From an uncultured Oscillospiraceae bacterium (GTDB lineage: Bacteria; Bacillota; Clostridia; Oscillospirales; Oscillospiraceae), in the NCBI GenBank assembly GCA_947629775.1, contig CANRFA010000004.1, positions 83,731 through 147,730 of the forward strand: 64,000 nucleotides of DNA, read 5' to 3'. The notes under the pieces were generated by a model that saw only the letters and a program-made list of their open reading frames with translations, did no database searches and was not told the origin of the DNA. The position numbers and the translations under genes were made by a program. The stretch's first letter is position 1; each line of letters opens with the position of its first letter. Shown here in pieces: positions 8,343 through 17,959 of the stretch.

Positions 8343-9176
8343 ATGGAAACGTCCAGACTGAAAAACATCGTACTCCTTATTCTGGTCTTCACGAACCTGT
8401 TCCTGCTCTTTTTTGCCGTCCAGCGGCAGTACCAGGAGACGAATCTCCAGGGGAGAGCCATGGAGGACGCCATCCGCGTTCTGGCGGCCAAGGGTATTGC
8501 GGTGGAACGCAGCGAGGTTCCCGACGCCTCCGCTCTGCTTCCTCTGACCACCACGCGGGATCCGGAGCAGGAGAAAGCGCTGGCGGAACAGCTGCTGGGT
8601 GAGGGGATGGAGACCCGGACCACCCAGGCGGAGGTCAGCCGCTACTCCAGCGACCGGGGCACCGTACAGTTTCACAGCAACGGGGCCTTCTACGGGGAAT
8701 TTACCGGAGAAATCTTTCCGGCCGGGAATCCGCAGGAGGATGGCCTCGCCATGCTGGAGGAGCTGGGCATACAGGCGGAGTTCCTGGCCCGGGAAGGGGA
8801 TGTATACCTCTTCCGCCAGCTCTGGCAGGAGGTTCCCCTCTTCAGCCAGCAGCTTTCTCTTACCGGAGAGGGGGGCAGCTTTGTGGCGCTGACCGCCCGG
8901 CAGCAGCTGCCGGGAGAGCCCCTGCCGGATCCCACCCGGAAGACCATCTCCACCACTACGGCTCTGATGCAGTTCCTGAACGGGATTACCACCCTGGGGG
9001 ATGTGTGCAGCCGGGTGGACCGGGTGCAGCCGGGCTATGTGGGAACCGCGTCTCTCTCCGGCCCCATGGTCCTGACCCCTGTCTGGTCCGTGACCACCGA
9101 TACCGGCGCCTACCAGCTGGATCTGGTGACGGGGGAGCTGACCCGCACCTCCCTCAACGGAGCGGAGGGAACGTAA
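8343..9176 (+). CDS. yycI: YycI-like regulator of WalK
   Basis: A 277-residue protein beginning METSRLKNIVLLILVFTN, the characteristic YycI N-terminus: a short cytoplasmic stretch then one membrane helix (about 7-23) and an extracytoplasmic domain of mixed alpha/beta. YycI pairs with YycH to tune WalK. The ATG at 8343 follows GGAGAGGGG that overlaps the yycH stop; the in-frame GTG 27 bases upstream lies inside yycH and is less likely. It is the last clear member of the wal set; murI follows after 33 bases. Confidence 0.8.
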   Translation: METSRLKNIVLLILVFTNLFLLFFAVQRQYQETNLQGRAMEDAIRVLAAKGIAVERSEVPDASALLPLTTTRDPEQEKALAEQLLGEGMETRTTQAEVSRYSSDRGTVQFHSNGAFYGEFTGEIFPAGNPQEDGLAMLEELGIQAEFLAREGDVYLFRQLWQEVPLFSQQLSLTGEGGSFVALTARQQLPGEPLPDPTRKTISTTTALMQFLNGITTLGDVCSRVDRVQPGYVGTASLSGPMVLTPVWSVTTDTGAYQLDLVTGELTRTSLNGAEGT

Positions 9177-9209
9177 GCAACCTCAGCAGAAAAGAGGGAA
9201 CAGTGTTTT

Positions 9210-10025
9210 ATGACTGATCCGAATCGCCCCCTGGGCGTCCTGGATTCGGGCATCGGCGGCTTCAGCGTTGTCCGCCAGGTCCGCCAGCTGATGCCCGGGG
9301 AGGACGTGATCTACTTTGGAGACGGGGCCAATGTGCCCTACGGCAATCATACGCAGGCGGAAATCGTCTCCATGGCGCGCTACATGTTCTCCTTTATGGA
9401 GGAGCGGAACGTGAAGGCTCTGCTTGTGGCATGCAATACCATCTCCTGCGTGCTGGACCTGTGCCGGGACGCGGTTTCCTGTCCGGTGTTCAGCGCCGTG
9501 CAGGCGGGGGCGGACGCGGCGGTGGCTTCGGGCGCGGGGCGCATCGGCGTGATCTCCACCGTTTTCACCCACAATGCCCGCTGCTATCCCCGGCAGATTC
9601 TCCGCCAGAGCCCCCGGGCCGTGGTGGTGCTCAGCTGCGGCTGTCCGGATCTGGCCCGGCTGGTGGAACACAGCCTGGGGGACCCGGCCGGCATGGCGAA
9701 GGTGGAGGCGGACCTGCAGCTGGAACTGGACGATCTGGTGTACCGGGACCGGGTGGACTGCTGTGTCCTGGGCTGCACCCATTATCCCCTGGTGGAGGAC
9801 AGCATCCGCCGGCTCTATCCCGGGCTGGACCTCATCGACCCCGCCCGGGAGATGGCGCGCGCGGCGAAGGCGGACCTGGAACGCCGGACCCTGCTGCGGG
9901 AGGGATCCCGTCCGGGCCGGCTGGACATTTTCACCACCGGCGACCGGGACGAGTACGCCCTCCGGGCCCGGCAGGTGGGACTGGAGGCCTCTTCGGTCTC
10001 CTGGTATCCGCCGCTGGGCTCCTGA
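9210..10025 (+). CDS. murI: Glutamate racemase
   Basis: MurI interconverts L- and D-glutamate and supplies D-Glu for peptidoglycan stem peptides. The 271-residue protein shows GVLDSGIGGFSV at the N-terminus, the first catalytic cysteine in VACNTIS and the second in LGCTHYPL, plus FGDGANVPYG. Length is normal. It sits 33 bases after yycI, so it may be transcribed with the wal operon, coupling a wall-precursor enzyme to the wall-sensing system; that link is inference. Confidence 0.95.
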   Translation: MTDPNRPLGVLDSGIGGFSVVRQVRQLMPGEDVIYFGDGANVPYGNHTQAEIVSMARYMFSFMEERNVKALLVACNTISCVLDLCRDAVSCPVFSAVQAGADAAVASGAGRIGVISTVFTHNARCYPRQILRQSPRAVVVLSCGCPDLARLVEHSLGDPAGMAKVEADLQLELDDLVYRDRVDCCVLGCTHYPLVEDSIRRLYPGLDLIDPAREMARAAKADLERRTLLREGSRPGRLDIFTTGDRDEYALRARQVGLEASSVSWYPPLGS

Positions 10026-10153
10026 AGAGGGAGGAACGGACGCCAGCCCTCGGATTAATATGTGACAGGGCGCAGAAGAGTCCCTTTCCCACCCGGGCCG
10101 GGCCTTCTGCGCCCTTCCCCGCCTGACAGATCAGAGAAAAGGAGGAGACCTTC

Positions 10154-10318
10154 GTGGAGACCATCTTTTATACCGTGGAGTCCATCAATGGAGACTACGC
10201 CCTGCTGCGCGCCGACGACGGCCGGGAGCACAGCATCACCATGTTCCTGCTGCCGGAGGGCACGGACGTGGGGAGCCGACTGAAGCTGGAAAACTTCGTC
10301 TGGAGTCTGGAGGGCTGA
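10154..10318 (+). CDS. Small conserved-looking protein, 54 residues
   Basis: A short frame starting at GTG 10154, six bases after a strong AAAAGGAGGAG, and ending TGA 10318. The product has an alternating beta pattern (FYTVESINGDYALLRADDG, then ITMFLLPEG) suggesting a small beta-barrel. I do not recognise the family. Codon choice (GAC, CTG, GCC) matches neighbouring genes and the ribosome-binding site is excellent, so it is probably real. It lies between murI and groES, each side about 130-220 bases away. Confidence 0.65.
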   Translation: METIFYTVESINGDYALLRADDGREHSITMFLLPEGTDVGSRLKLENFVWSLEG

Positions 10319-10420
10319 CTCTCTCCGGCTCTCCGGAGGTCGGTTTTAGCACTCGCCCAGGCTAATTGTGAACAGAAAGTAAACTTTCAAAAAGATTCCG
10401 GGAAAAATCGGAATTGGGGC

Positions 10421-10449
10421 TTGATTTTTTTCCGGAGCAGGCGTATTAT
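10421..10449 (+). promoter_or_regulatory. groESL sigma-A promoter
   Basis: TTGATT (10421-10426), 17 bases, TATTAT (10444-10449). The CIRCE operator starts 11 bases after the -10, so HrcA bound there would block initiation. Confidence 0.8.
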
Positions 10450-10460
10450 CATACTCGCGA

Positions 10461-10487
10461 TTGGCACTCGGCGTTTTTGAGTGCTAA
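10461..10487 (+). promoter_or_regulatory. CIRCE operator (HrcA site)
   Basis: TTGGCACTC, nine bases, GAGTGCTAA: one mismatch from the CIRCE consensus TTAGCACTC-N9-GAGTGCTAA. CIRCE binds the heat-shock repressor HrcA, whose folding depends on GroEL, giving feedback control. A lone left half-site, TTAGCACTC, is at 10346-10354. Confidence 0.93.
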
Positions 10488-10540
10488 AGCCCTGAATCTG
10501 TTAATCCTGGAGATCCATATATATTAAGGAGGAACCTGTT

Positions 10541-10825
10541 ATGAAGCTCAAACCCCTGGCTGACCGTGTTGTCGTGAAACTGGTTGAGGCCGAGGAGACC
10601 ACCAAGGGCGGCATCATCCTCACCGGCGCTGCCAAGGAGAAGCCCGAAGTGGCCGAAGTCATCGCGGTTGGCCCCGGCGGCATGGTGGAGGGCAAGGAAG
10701 TCGTCATGACCGTCAAGGTCGGCGACAAGGTCATCACCAGCAAGTACGCCGGCACTCAGGTGAAGGTGGACGGCGAAGAGGTTACCATCGTCCGCCAGAG
10801 CGACATTCTGGCCATCGTCGAGTAA
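10541..10825 (+). CDS. groES: Co-chaperonin GroES
   Basis: GroES caps the GroEL ring during ATP-driven folding. The 94-residue protein begins MKLKPLADRVVVK, has the mobile-loop region ETTKGGIILTG, and ends with the usual VRQSDILAIVE. Length is standard. AAGGAGGAA precedes ATG 10541. groEL follows 49 bases later in the same operon. Confidence 0.97.
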   Translation: MKLKPLADRVVVKLVEAEETTKGGIILTGAAKEKPEVAEVIAVGPGGMVEGKEVVMTVKVGDKVITSKYAGTQVKVDGEEVTIVRQSDILAIVE

Positions 10826-10868
10826 GAAATCCGGGCGGATACCCGTCCCTGACATTTTATGGAGGTAA

Positions 10869-12503
<1,635 letters not shown>

Positions 12504-12541
12504 GATCAGGCTCTGTCCCCGTCTCATCCCCGAACGCAACA

Positions 12542-12574
12542 AAGGCCGGTGCCCGCAAGGGCACCGGCCTTTTT
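12542..12574 (+). terminator. groESL intrinsic terminator
   Basis: A 13-base-pair stem (AAGGCCGGTGCCC/GGGCACCGGCCTT) with a GCAA tetraloop and a following T-run, 38 bases after the groEL stop. Confidence 0.92.
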
Positions 12575-12582
12575 CGGACGGT

Positions 12583-13206
12583 TCAGATGATGTACTCCAC
12601 GGTGGCGTGTTCGGTCAGGCGGCTGCGTTCGTTGAACAGCAGGACAGCCTCCCGGGTCTCCACCGGTCCGAAGGAGTAGAGATCCAGTTCGGCGCGGTCG
12701 AAATACCGGCGGGGGACGGCCCGGTTGCAGCGGCAGGGCTGATCCCGGATGATGCGTACATCCGGCCCCTGGGGGAAGGGAAATTCCCGGTAATAAGGGT
12801 CAAAGAGCAGAATGGCGTCCTCTTCCATGCCGGTCATGAGGACGTAGTGCCATTCATCGAAGAAGACGCGGGCCACTACGGCGCCGCGGCGGCGCAGGGC
12901 GTCTTCCACCGGACTGCAGGGGCCCAGAAAGACCTGGTGCCCGGACAGGTAGCGGCTGGAGATGCTCAGACGGCCCACCTCCCCGAAGCCCTGCAGCCAG
13001 TTGCTGAGAAACATCATGGCGGTGCAGGAGGTGCCCCGTTTGCCGCTGATGCCATCCGGTCCGTAGCAGTCGAGGCAGTAGAGCATGATGTTGCGGATCA
13101 GCTCCGGCGGAATTTCCTCCCGCTCGAAGAGGAAGCTGATGGCGTTGAGCATGGCGGTGGGGCCGCAGTCGTATTCGGACATCTGGAAGCGCAGGGGGAC
13201 CTTCAT
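12583..13206 (-). CDS. Peptidase C39-like domain protein
   Basis: A 207-residue protein with no signal peptide. The N-terminal YDCGPTAMLNAISFL matches the C39/papain-like cysteine motif (DCGPTA, C14), and WHYVLMTGM with LLFDPYYRE supplies the histidine and acidic/aromatic region expected downstream in this fold. C39 peptidases cleave double-glycine leaders in ABC exporters, but here there is no transporter, so it may be a stand-alone peptidase or non-catalytic homologue. Its ATG overlaps the M20 hydrolase stop as ATGA, so the two are translationally coupled. Confidence 0.72.
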   Translation of the reverse strand: MKVPLRFQMSEYDCGPTAMLNAISFLFEREEIPPELIRNIMLYCLDCYGPDGISGKRGTSCTAMMFLSNWLQGFGEVGRLSISSRYLSGHQVFLGPCSPVEDALRRRGAVVARVFFDEWHYVLMTGMEEDAILLFDPYYREFPFPQGPDVRIIRDQPCRCNRAVPRRYFDRAELDLYSFGPVETREAVLLFNERSRLTEHATVEYII

Positions 13207-14399
13207 GGCTGATCCTCCCCGTTCAGATCGCCCAGCCAGCTGAGAACAGCGGCGGCGTGGAGCCAGACCCCGATGGGCAGGGCGTCCTCGTCCAGATCGA
13301 AGCGGGCGTTGTGGATGGGGTGCTGCGTCTCCGGACGGTTCGGATTGGCGGTTCCCAGATAGGCGTAGGCGCCGGGAACCGCAGTCTCGAACTCGCTGAA
13401 GTTGTCTCCTCCCAGCGAAAGGGGACGGTCCGGGCAGACGGTCAGATCCGGGCGCAGGTTCCGGACCAGCCGGGCCACTTCCTCCGTGGCGCCGGGATCG
13501 TTGATGACAGCGGAGGCGATGTCGTCCCAGACGACCCGGGCGCTGCCCCCATAGAGGGCGGCCGTGGCGGCGACGGTGGCCTCGATCTGCCGGCGGCACC
13601 GCTGCCGGGCCTCCGGAGAGACAGTACGCGTGGTGCCTTCCAGAATGGCGGACTCCGCAACAATATTGTAGGCGGTGCCGCTGCGAAGGGTGCCGATGCC
13701 CAGCAGAACCGGTTCGGTGGGGGAGGTGCAGCGGGTGACCTGGGCCTGGAGGGCCACGACGGTCATGCAGGCGATGTAGAGGGCGTCCGCTCCCAGCTGG
13801 GGCGTGGAGACGTGGGCGGCCTTGCCCTGAATCTCCACACGGAAGCCGTCTACCGCCGCGTTGTTCAGACCGGGCTTGAGACCTACGGTGCCAAGGGGCA
13901 GGTCCGGGGCTACATGGAGTCCGAAGACCCGCTCTGCGCCCTCCAGGAGGCCGGCGCGGAGAAAGTCCATGGCGCCCCGGCCCGTTTCCTCGGCCGGCTG
14001 GAAGAAGAAGCGTACCTCGCCGTGGAAGCGGTCCCGGTGCTGCGCCAGCAGACGGGCGCCTCCCAGCAGAATGGCGGTGTGGGCGTCGTGTCCGCAGGCG
14101 TGCATGGTTCCCTCCCGGACGCTGCGGTACGGGGCGTCCGTCTGCTCCGAAATGGGGAGGGCGTCGATATCGGCCCGGAGGGCCACAGCTCCCGCGCCGG
14201 GGGCGGTTCCCCGCAGGAAACCGGCTACGCCGGTCTCTCCCACCATCCGGCAGGGGATCTGAAGGCGTTCCAGTTCCCGGCGGATGAAGGCGGACGTTTC
14301 GTACTCCTGCAGGGCAGTTTCCGGACAGCGGTGCAGGTCCCGCCGGAGGGCGGACAGATGGGAGGCCATGGCCTCCGCGGCGGACTGGATCCAGTGCAT
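13203..14399 (-). CDS. M20 family metal-dependent amidohydrolase
   Basis: A 398-residue M20D-type amidohydrolase related to hippurate and N-acyl-amino-acid hydrolases. Metal-site residues are in MHACGHDAHTA and the catalytic glutamates in PAEETGRGAMDF; a lid/dimerisation domain follows (GKAAHVSTPQLGADAL) and FSEFETAVPGAYAYLG contributes near the C-terminus. It cleaves amide bonds of acylated amino acids or related compounds; substrate unknown. ATG 14399 follows GAGAGGAACTC. The coupled C39-like gene suggests a shared peptide or amide substrate, an inference. Confidence 0.88.
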   Translation of the reverse strand: MHWIQSAAEAMASHLSALRRDLHRCPETALQEYETSAFIRRELERLQIPCRMVGETGVAGFLRGTAPGAGAVALRADIDALPISEQTDAPYRSVREGTMHACGHDAHTAILLGGARLLAQHRDRFHGEVRFFFQPAEETGRGAMDFLRAGLLEGAERVFGLHVAPDLPLGTVGLKPGLNNAAVDGFRVEIQGKAAHVSTPQLGADALYIACMTVVALQAQVTRCTSPTEPVLLGIGTLRSGTAYNIVAESAILEGTTRTVSPEARQRCRRQIEATVAATAALYGGSARVVWDDIASAVINDPGATEEVARLVRNLRPDLTVCPDRPLSLGGDNFSEFETAVPGAYAYLGTANPNRPETQHPIHNARFDLDEDALPIGVWLHAAAVLSWLGDLNGEDQP

Positions 14400-14599
14400 G
14401 GTGAGTTCCTCTCTTTCCGGCACCGGGGAAGGGGAGAACCGGTGCCTTCCGCCCATTATAGTCCGGGGTTCCCGGGGACGCAAGGGGGAAATGGGACTGC
14501 CCGCAGGGAAAGAAGGACGGAAATCGAAAGAAGGGTTGCAATCCCGGGCGTCAGCTGGTATCATAGACAGCAGATAATCTGAGGAAAGGAAGTGCACGC

Positions 14600-17215
14600 A
14601 TGGAGAAACTGGCGTTCCTTTTGACCATGGCCGGGTTTAAGATCGACGATGCGGTGCCTGTCAGCCGGCAGGAGACGGTGCGCTGGAGAGATGCCTTTTT
14701 AACCTCGCCCTACGATACGCTCTACTCCCTGGGATTTCAGGGGCTGCCGGACTGTTTTGACGCCTGCGGCCGGTTCCTGTGCCAGCTGGCCGAGCAGTTT
14801 ACGGAGGATCTGTCCCGCACCCCGGGCCTGGAGCTGACCCGCCAGGAGACGGAGGTGGTCCTGGGGGAGGACTCCCTGGAACTGCTGCTGGACTCTGTCC
14901 CCTTTGTGCTGGGATCCGAGTTTGTGACGGAGGAGTGGCTGTACAACCAGTACCAGGAGCTGCTGAAGGTGTTCCGGCGGGAGATCGCCGCCAGCGAGGA
15001 CCGGGTGGAGGTCTATCTGGCGGACCGGAGCCAGAAACTTCACGTGCCGGAACGGATCTTCTTCCATCTGGTGGAGAACCGGGAGGGAGAGGACAGCGAA
15101 AACTTCCCCTTTGCGTTTCTGGCCACCTACGCCACCCGCACGGAGAACAACCGGGTGCGCCATACCCCCCTGCAGTATGCCCTGATTGAATTCAAGGGCG
15201 AACAGAAGAAGCTGCTGGAGCTGCTGGCCTGCCTGGACCGGGCGGCGGAGGTCTCCCCTCTGATCAACGGCTTCATGTGTTCCGGGGAGCTGTTCCACCC
15301 GCTGAGGCTGACAGCGGCGGAGGCCTATCAGTTCCTGAAGGACGTTCCCAGGCTGGAGGCCACGGGAATCCTCTGCCGGATTCCCAACTGGTGGAAGAAG
15401 CGCTACAGCTCCGTGCAGGCCATGATGAAGGTCGGGGAGGAAAAACCGTCTCTGTTCGGCATGAACGCCCTGCTGTCCCTGGTCCCCGCTATGTCCGTGG
15501 GCGGCGTGCCCCTGACAGAGGAGGACGTGCGGCTCCTGCTGGCCCAGACGGAGGGCCTGTTCTTCCTCAAGGGCCGCTGGGTGGAAGTGGACCACGACCG
15601 GCTGCGCAGCCTGCTGGAGATGATGGAGGGGAAGCAGGGTCAGGAGATCACGCTTCTGGACGCCCTGCGCATGACCATTCGCAGCGAGGACGAGGAGAGT
15701 CCGGACGCGGATATGGGGGTCATTCTCACCAACGGAAAGTGGCTCAGCGACCTGCTGCAGAGCCTGCGCAACCCGGGGAAACTGGAGATGATCGACCCGC
15801 CGCCCGGCTTCCACGGCACCCTGCGGCCCTATCAGCGCACCGGCTTCAACTGGCTGCGGGTCATGAGCCAGCTGGGCTTTGGCGCCTGTCTGGCGGACGA
15901 CATGGGCCTTGGCAAGACGGTGCAGATCCTGGCTTACCTGGAGCAGCTGCGCGCGGAAAAGCCGGATGCCCGGGTGCTGCTGGCGGTGCCGGCCTCCCTC
16001 CTGGGCAACTGGGAGAGCGAGACCCGGAAATTTGCCCCGGAGCTGAGCCTGGAAGTGCTGCACGGAGCTTCCTCCCGGGTGCTGAAGGACAGGCTGGCCA
16101 GCTCCAATGCCTTCCTTACCATTACCACCTACCAGCGCATCCGGACCATCGAGGGGCTGATGGACCAGAGCTGGGACTGCGTGATTCTGGACGAGGCCCA
16201 GGCCATCAAGAATCCGAAAGCCAAGTCCACCCAGGCGGTGAAGCAGCTGAAGTGCGGCATGCGCATCGCCATGACCGGCACCCCCATCGAAAACGACCTC
16301 TCCAATCTGTGGTCCCTCTTCGATTTCCTGGACAAGGGCCTGCTGGGCAGTTCCGGGGAGTTCGCCGGGTTCTGCAACGGTCTGGAGCAGCGGCCGGAGG
16401 GCTACGCCCGCCTGAAGAATATGATTTCCCCCTTCCTCCTGCGCCGGGTGAAGACGGACCGGCGGATCATCAGCGATCTCCCGGACAAGCTGGAGCGGGT
16501 GGACCACGTGGAGATGTCCAAGAAGCAGATCGTGCTCTACCGGGATCTGCTGAAGAAGACGGAGAACAAACTGCTCAGCAGCGAGGGCATGGAGCGCCGG
16601 GGCCTGGTGCTGAGCCTGATCCTCCATCTGAAGCAGATCTGCAACCACCCGGACCAGTTCCTGGGGCAGCAGGAGTACAGCCCCGCCCAGAGCGGAAAGT
16701 TCCTGATGCTGAAGGACCTGGCGGAGACCGTCTTCGAAAAGCGGGAGCGGATGCTGGTGTTCACCCAGTTCCGGGAGATCACAAAGTATCTGGACGACTT
16801 CCTGTACGATGTCTTTGGCATCCGGGGCGGCGTGATTCACGGCCAGGTGCCGGTGGCCGAGCGCACGAAGCTGGTGGAGCAGTTCCAGAGCGATACCTAC
16901 GTGCCCTACATGATCCTGTCCGTCAAGGCGGGAGGCACCGGCCTCAACCTGACCCGGGCCAACCATGTGGTGCACTTTGACCGCTGGTGGAATCCGGCTG
17001 TGGAGAACCAGGCCACGGACCGGGCGTTCCGCATCGGACAGCAGAAGAACGTCTACGTGCACAAGTTCGTGTGCCAGGGCAGCGTGGAGGAAAAAATTGA
17101 CACCCTCATCAACTCCAAGAAGGAGCTGGCGGAGAATGTCATCGGATCCGGAGGCGAGAAGTGGATTACGGAGCTTGGCAACGACGAGCTGATGTCGCTG
17201 CTGCGGCTGGACTGA
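14600..17215 (+). CDS. SNF2-family DNA-dependent ATPase
   Basis: An 871-residue Swi2/Snf2 protein. The first 400 residues are an alpha-rich bacterial extension without clear motifs. The ATPase core starts about residue 410: DDMGLGKT (Walker A, about 434-440), DEAQAIKNP (about 529), MTGTPIEN (about 557), and the second RecA lobe with SVKAGGTGLNL and ATDRAFRIGQQKNV (about 804). Such proteins translocate on DNA and remodel protein-DNA complexes such as stalled RNA polymerase; this one's role is unknown. It is 15 bases upstream of a SWIM zinc-finger gene, a recurring partnership. Confidence 0.9.
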   Translation: MEKLAFLLTMAGFKIDDAVPVSRQETVRWRDAFLTSPYDTLYSLGFQGLPDCFDACGRFLCQLAEQFTEDLSRTPGLELTRQETEVVLGEDSLELLLDSVPFVLGSEFVTEEWLYNQYQELLKVFRREIAASEDRVEVYLADRSQKLHVPERIFFHLVENREGEDSENFPFAFLATYATRTENNRVRHTPLQYALIEFKGEQKKLLELLACLDRAAEVSPLINGFMCSGELFHPLRLTAAEAYQFLKDVPRLEATGILCRIPNWWKKRYSSVQAMMKVGEEKPSLFGMNALLSLVPAMSVGGVPLTEEDVRLLLAQTEGLFFLKGRWVEVDHDRLRSLLEMMEGKQGQEITLLDALRMTIRSEDEESPDADMGVILTNGKWLSDLLQSLRNPGKLEMIDPPPGFHGTLRPYQRTGFNWLRVMSQLGFGACLADDMGLGKTVQILAYLEQLRAEKPDARVLLAVPASLLGNWESETRKFAPELSLEVLHGASSRVLKDRLASSNAFLTITTYQRIRTIEGLMDQSWDCVILDEAQAIKNPKAKSTQAVKQLKCGMRIAMTGTPIENDLSNLWSLFDFLDKGLLGSSGEFAGFCNGLEQRPEGYARLKNMISPFLLRRVKTDRRIISDLPDKLERVDHVEMSKKQIVLYRDLLKKTENKLLSSEGMERRGLVLSLILHLKQICNHPDQFLGQQEYSPAQSGKFLMLKDLAETVFEKRERMLVFTQFREITKYLDDFLYDVFGIRGGVIHGQVPVAERTKLVEQFQSDTYVPYMILSVKAGGTGLNLTRANHVVHFDRWWNPAVENQATDRAFRIGQQKNVYVHKFVCQGSVEEKIDTLINSKKELAENVIGSGGEKWITELGNDELMSLLRLD

Positions 17216-17230
17216 GAGGAGGAACGGGTC

Positions 17231-17959
17231 ATGGCACAGCGGTACTGGGATGAGGTTCACTATTCCCAGCCTACGACGGAAGAGCTGAAGAGCAAGGCGG
17301 ACCGGAGCAATCAGCAGGCCCGGAAGAAGGGGCAGCAGTACGACCCGGTGATTCTGGAGGGCAGGGTCATTGCCCGCAGCTGGTGGGGCAAGGCCTGGTG
17401 CGCGAATCTGGAGCAGTACGCGGATTACGGCTCCCGGCTTCCCCGGGGGCAGCACTATGTGCGCAGCGGCGCCGTGCTGGATCTGCAGATCCGGAAGGGA
17501 AAGATTCAGGCCAGGGTGCAGGGGCGGCGGGCCACCCCCTACAAGGTGGAAATCCGCATCAGCCCCCTCTCCGAGGAGCGCTGCCAGGAGATCATTCAGC
17601 GCTGCAGCCGGCGCATCGAATCCCTGGAGGCCCTGGTGGCGGGCAAATTCCCGGAGGAGCTGAAGGATGTCTTTACCGGAGAGGGAGGCCTGTTCCCCAC
17701 GCCCCGGGAGATCTCCTTCAGCTGCAGCTGCCCGGACTGGGCCGTGATGTGCAAGCATGTGGCGGGAGCCCTCTACGGCGTAGGGGCCCGCCTGGACCGG
17801 GATCCCATGCTGTTTTTCACCCTGCGGGGCATTGACGCGGAAAAATTCACCGGCGTGGCCATCTCCAACCGGGTGAGCAGCATGCTGGCCAACGCCGACC
17901 GGCCCAGCAGCCGCATCATCACGACCGCGGGCTGGGAGGAGCTGTTCGGGGTGCTGTGA
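17231..17959 (+). CDS. SWIM zinc-finger domain protein
   Basis: A 242-residue protein with the SWIM motif CSCPDWAVMCKH (C165, C167, C174, H176; pattern CxC-x6-CxH). The N-terminal half has WWGKAWCANLEQY and SRLPRGQHYVRSG, which I recall as typical of bacterial SWIM proteins paired with SNF2 ATPases. SWIM domains bind DNA or proteins. It has AGAGGAGGAAC upstream and is cotranscribed with the SNF2 gene. The last 41 bases overlap the convergent MATE gene. Confidence 0.85.
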   Translation: MAQRYWDEVHYSQPTTEELKSKADRSNQQARKKGQQYDPVILEGRVIARSWWGKAWCANLEQYADYGSRLPRGQHYVRSGAVLDLQIRKGKIQARVQGRRATPYKVEIRISPLSEERCQEIIQRCSRRIESLEALVAGKFPEELKDVFTGEGGLFPTPREISFSCSCPDWAVMCKHVAGALYGVGARLDRDPMLFFTLRGIDAEKFTGVAISNRVSSMLANADRPSSRIITTAGWEELFGVL

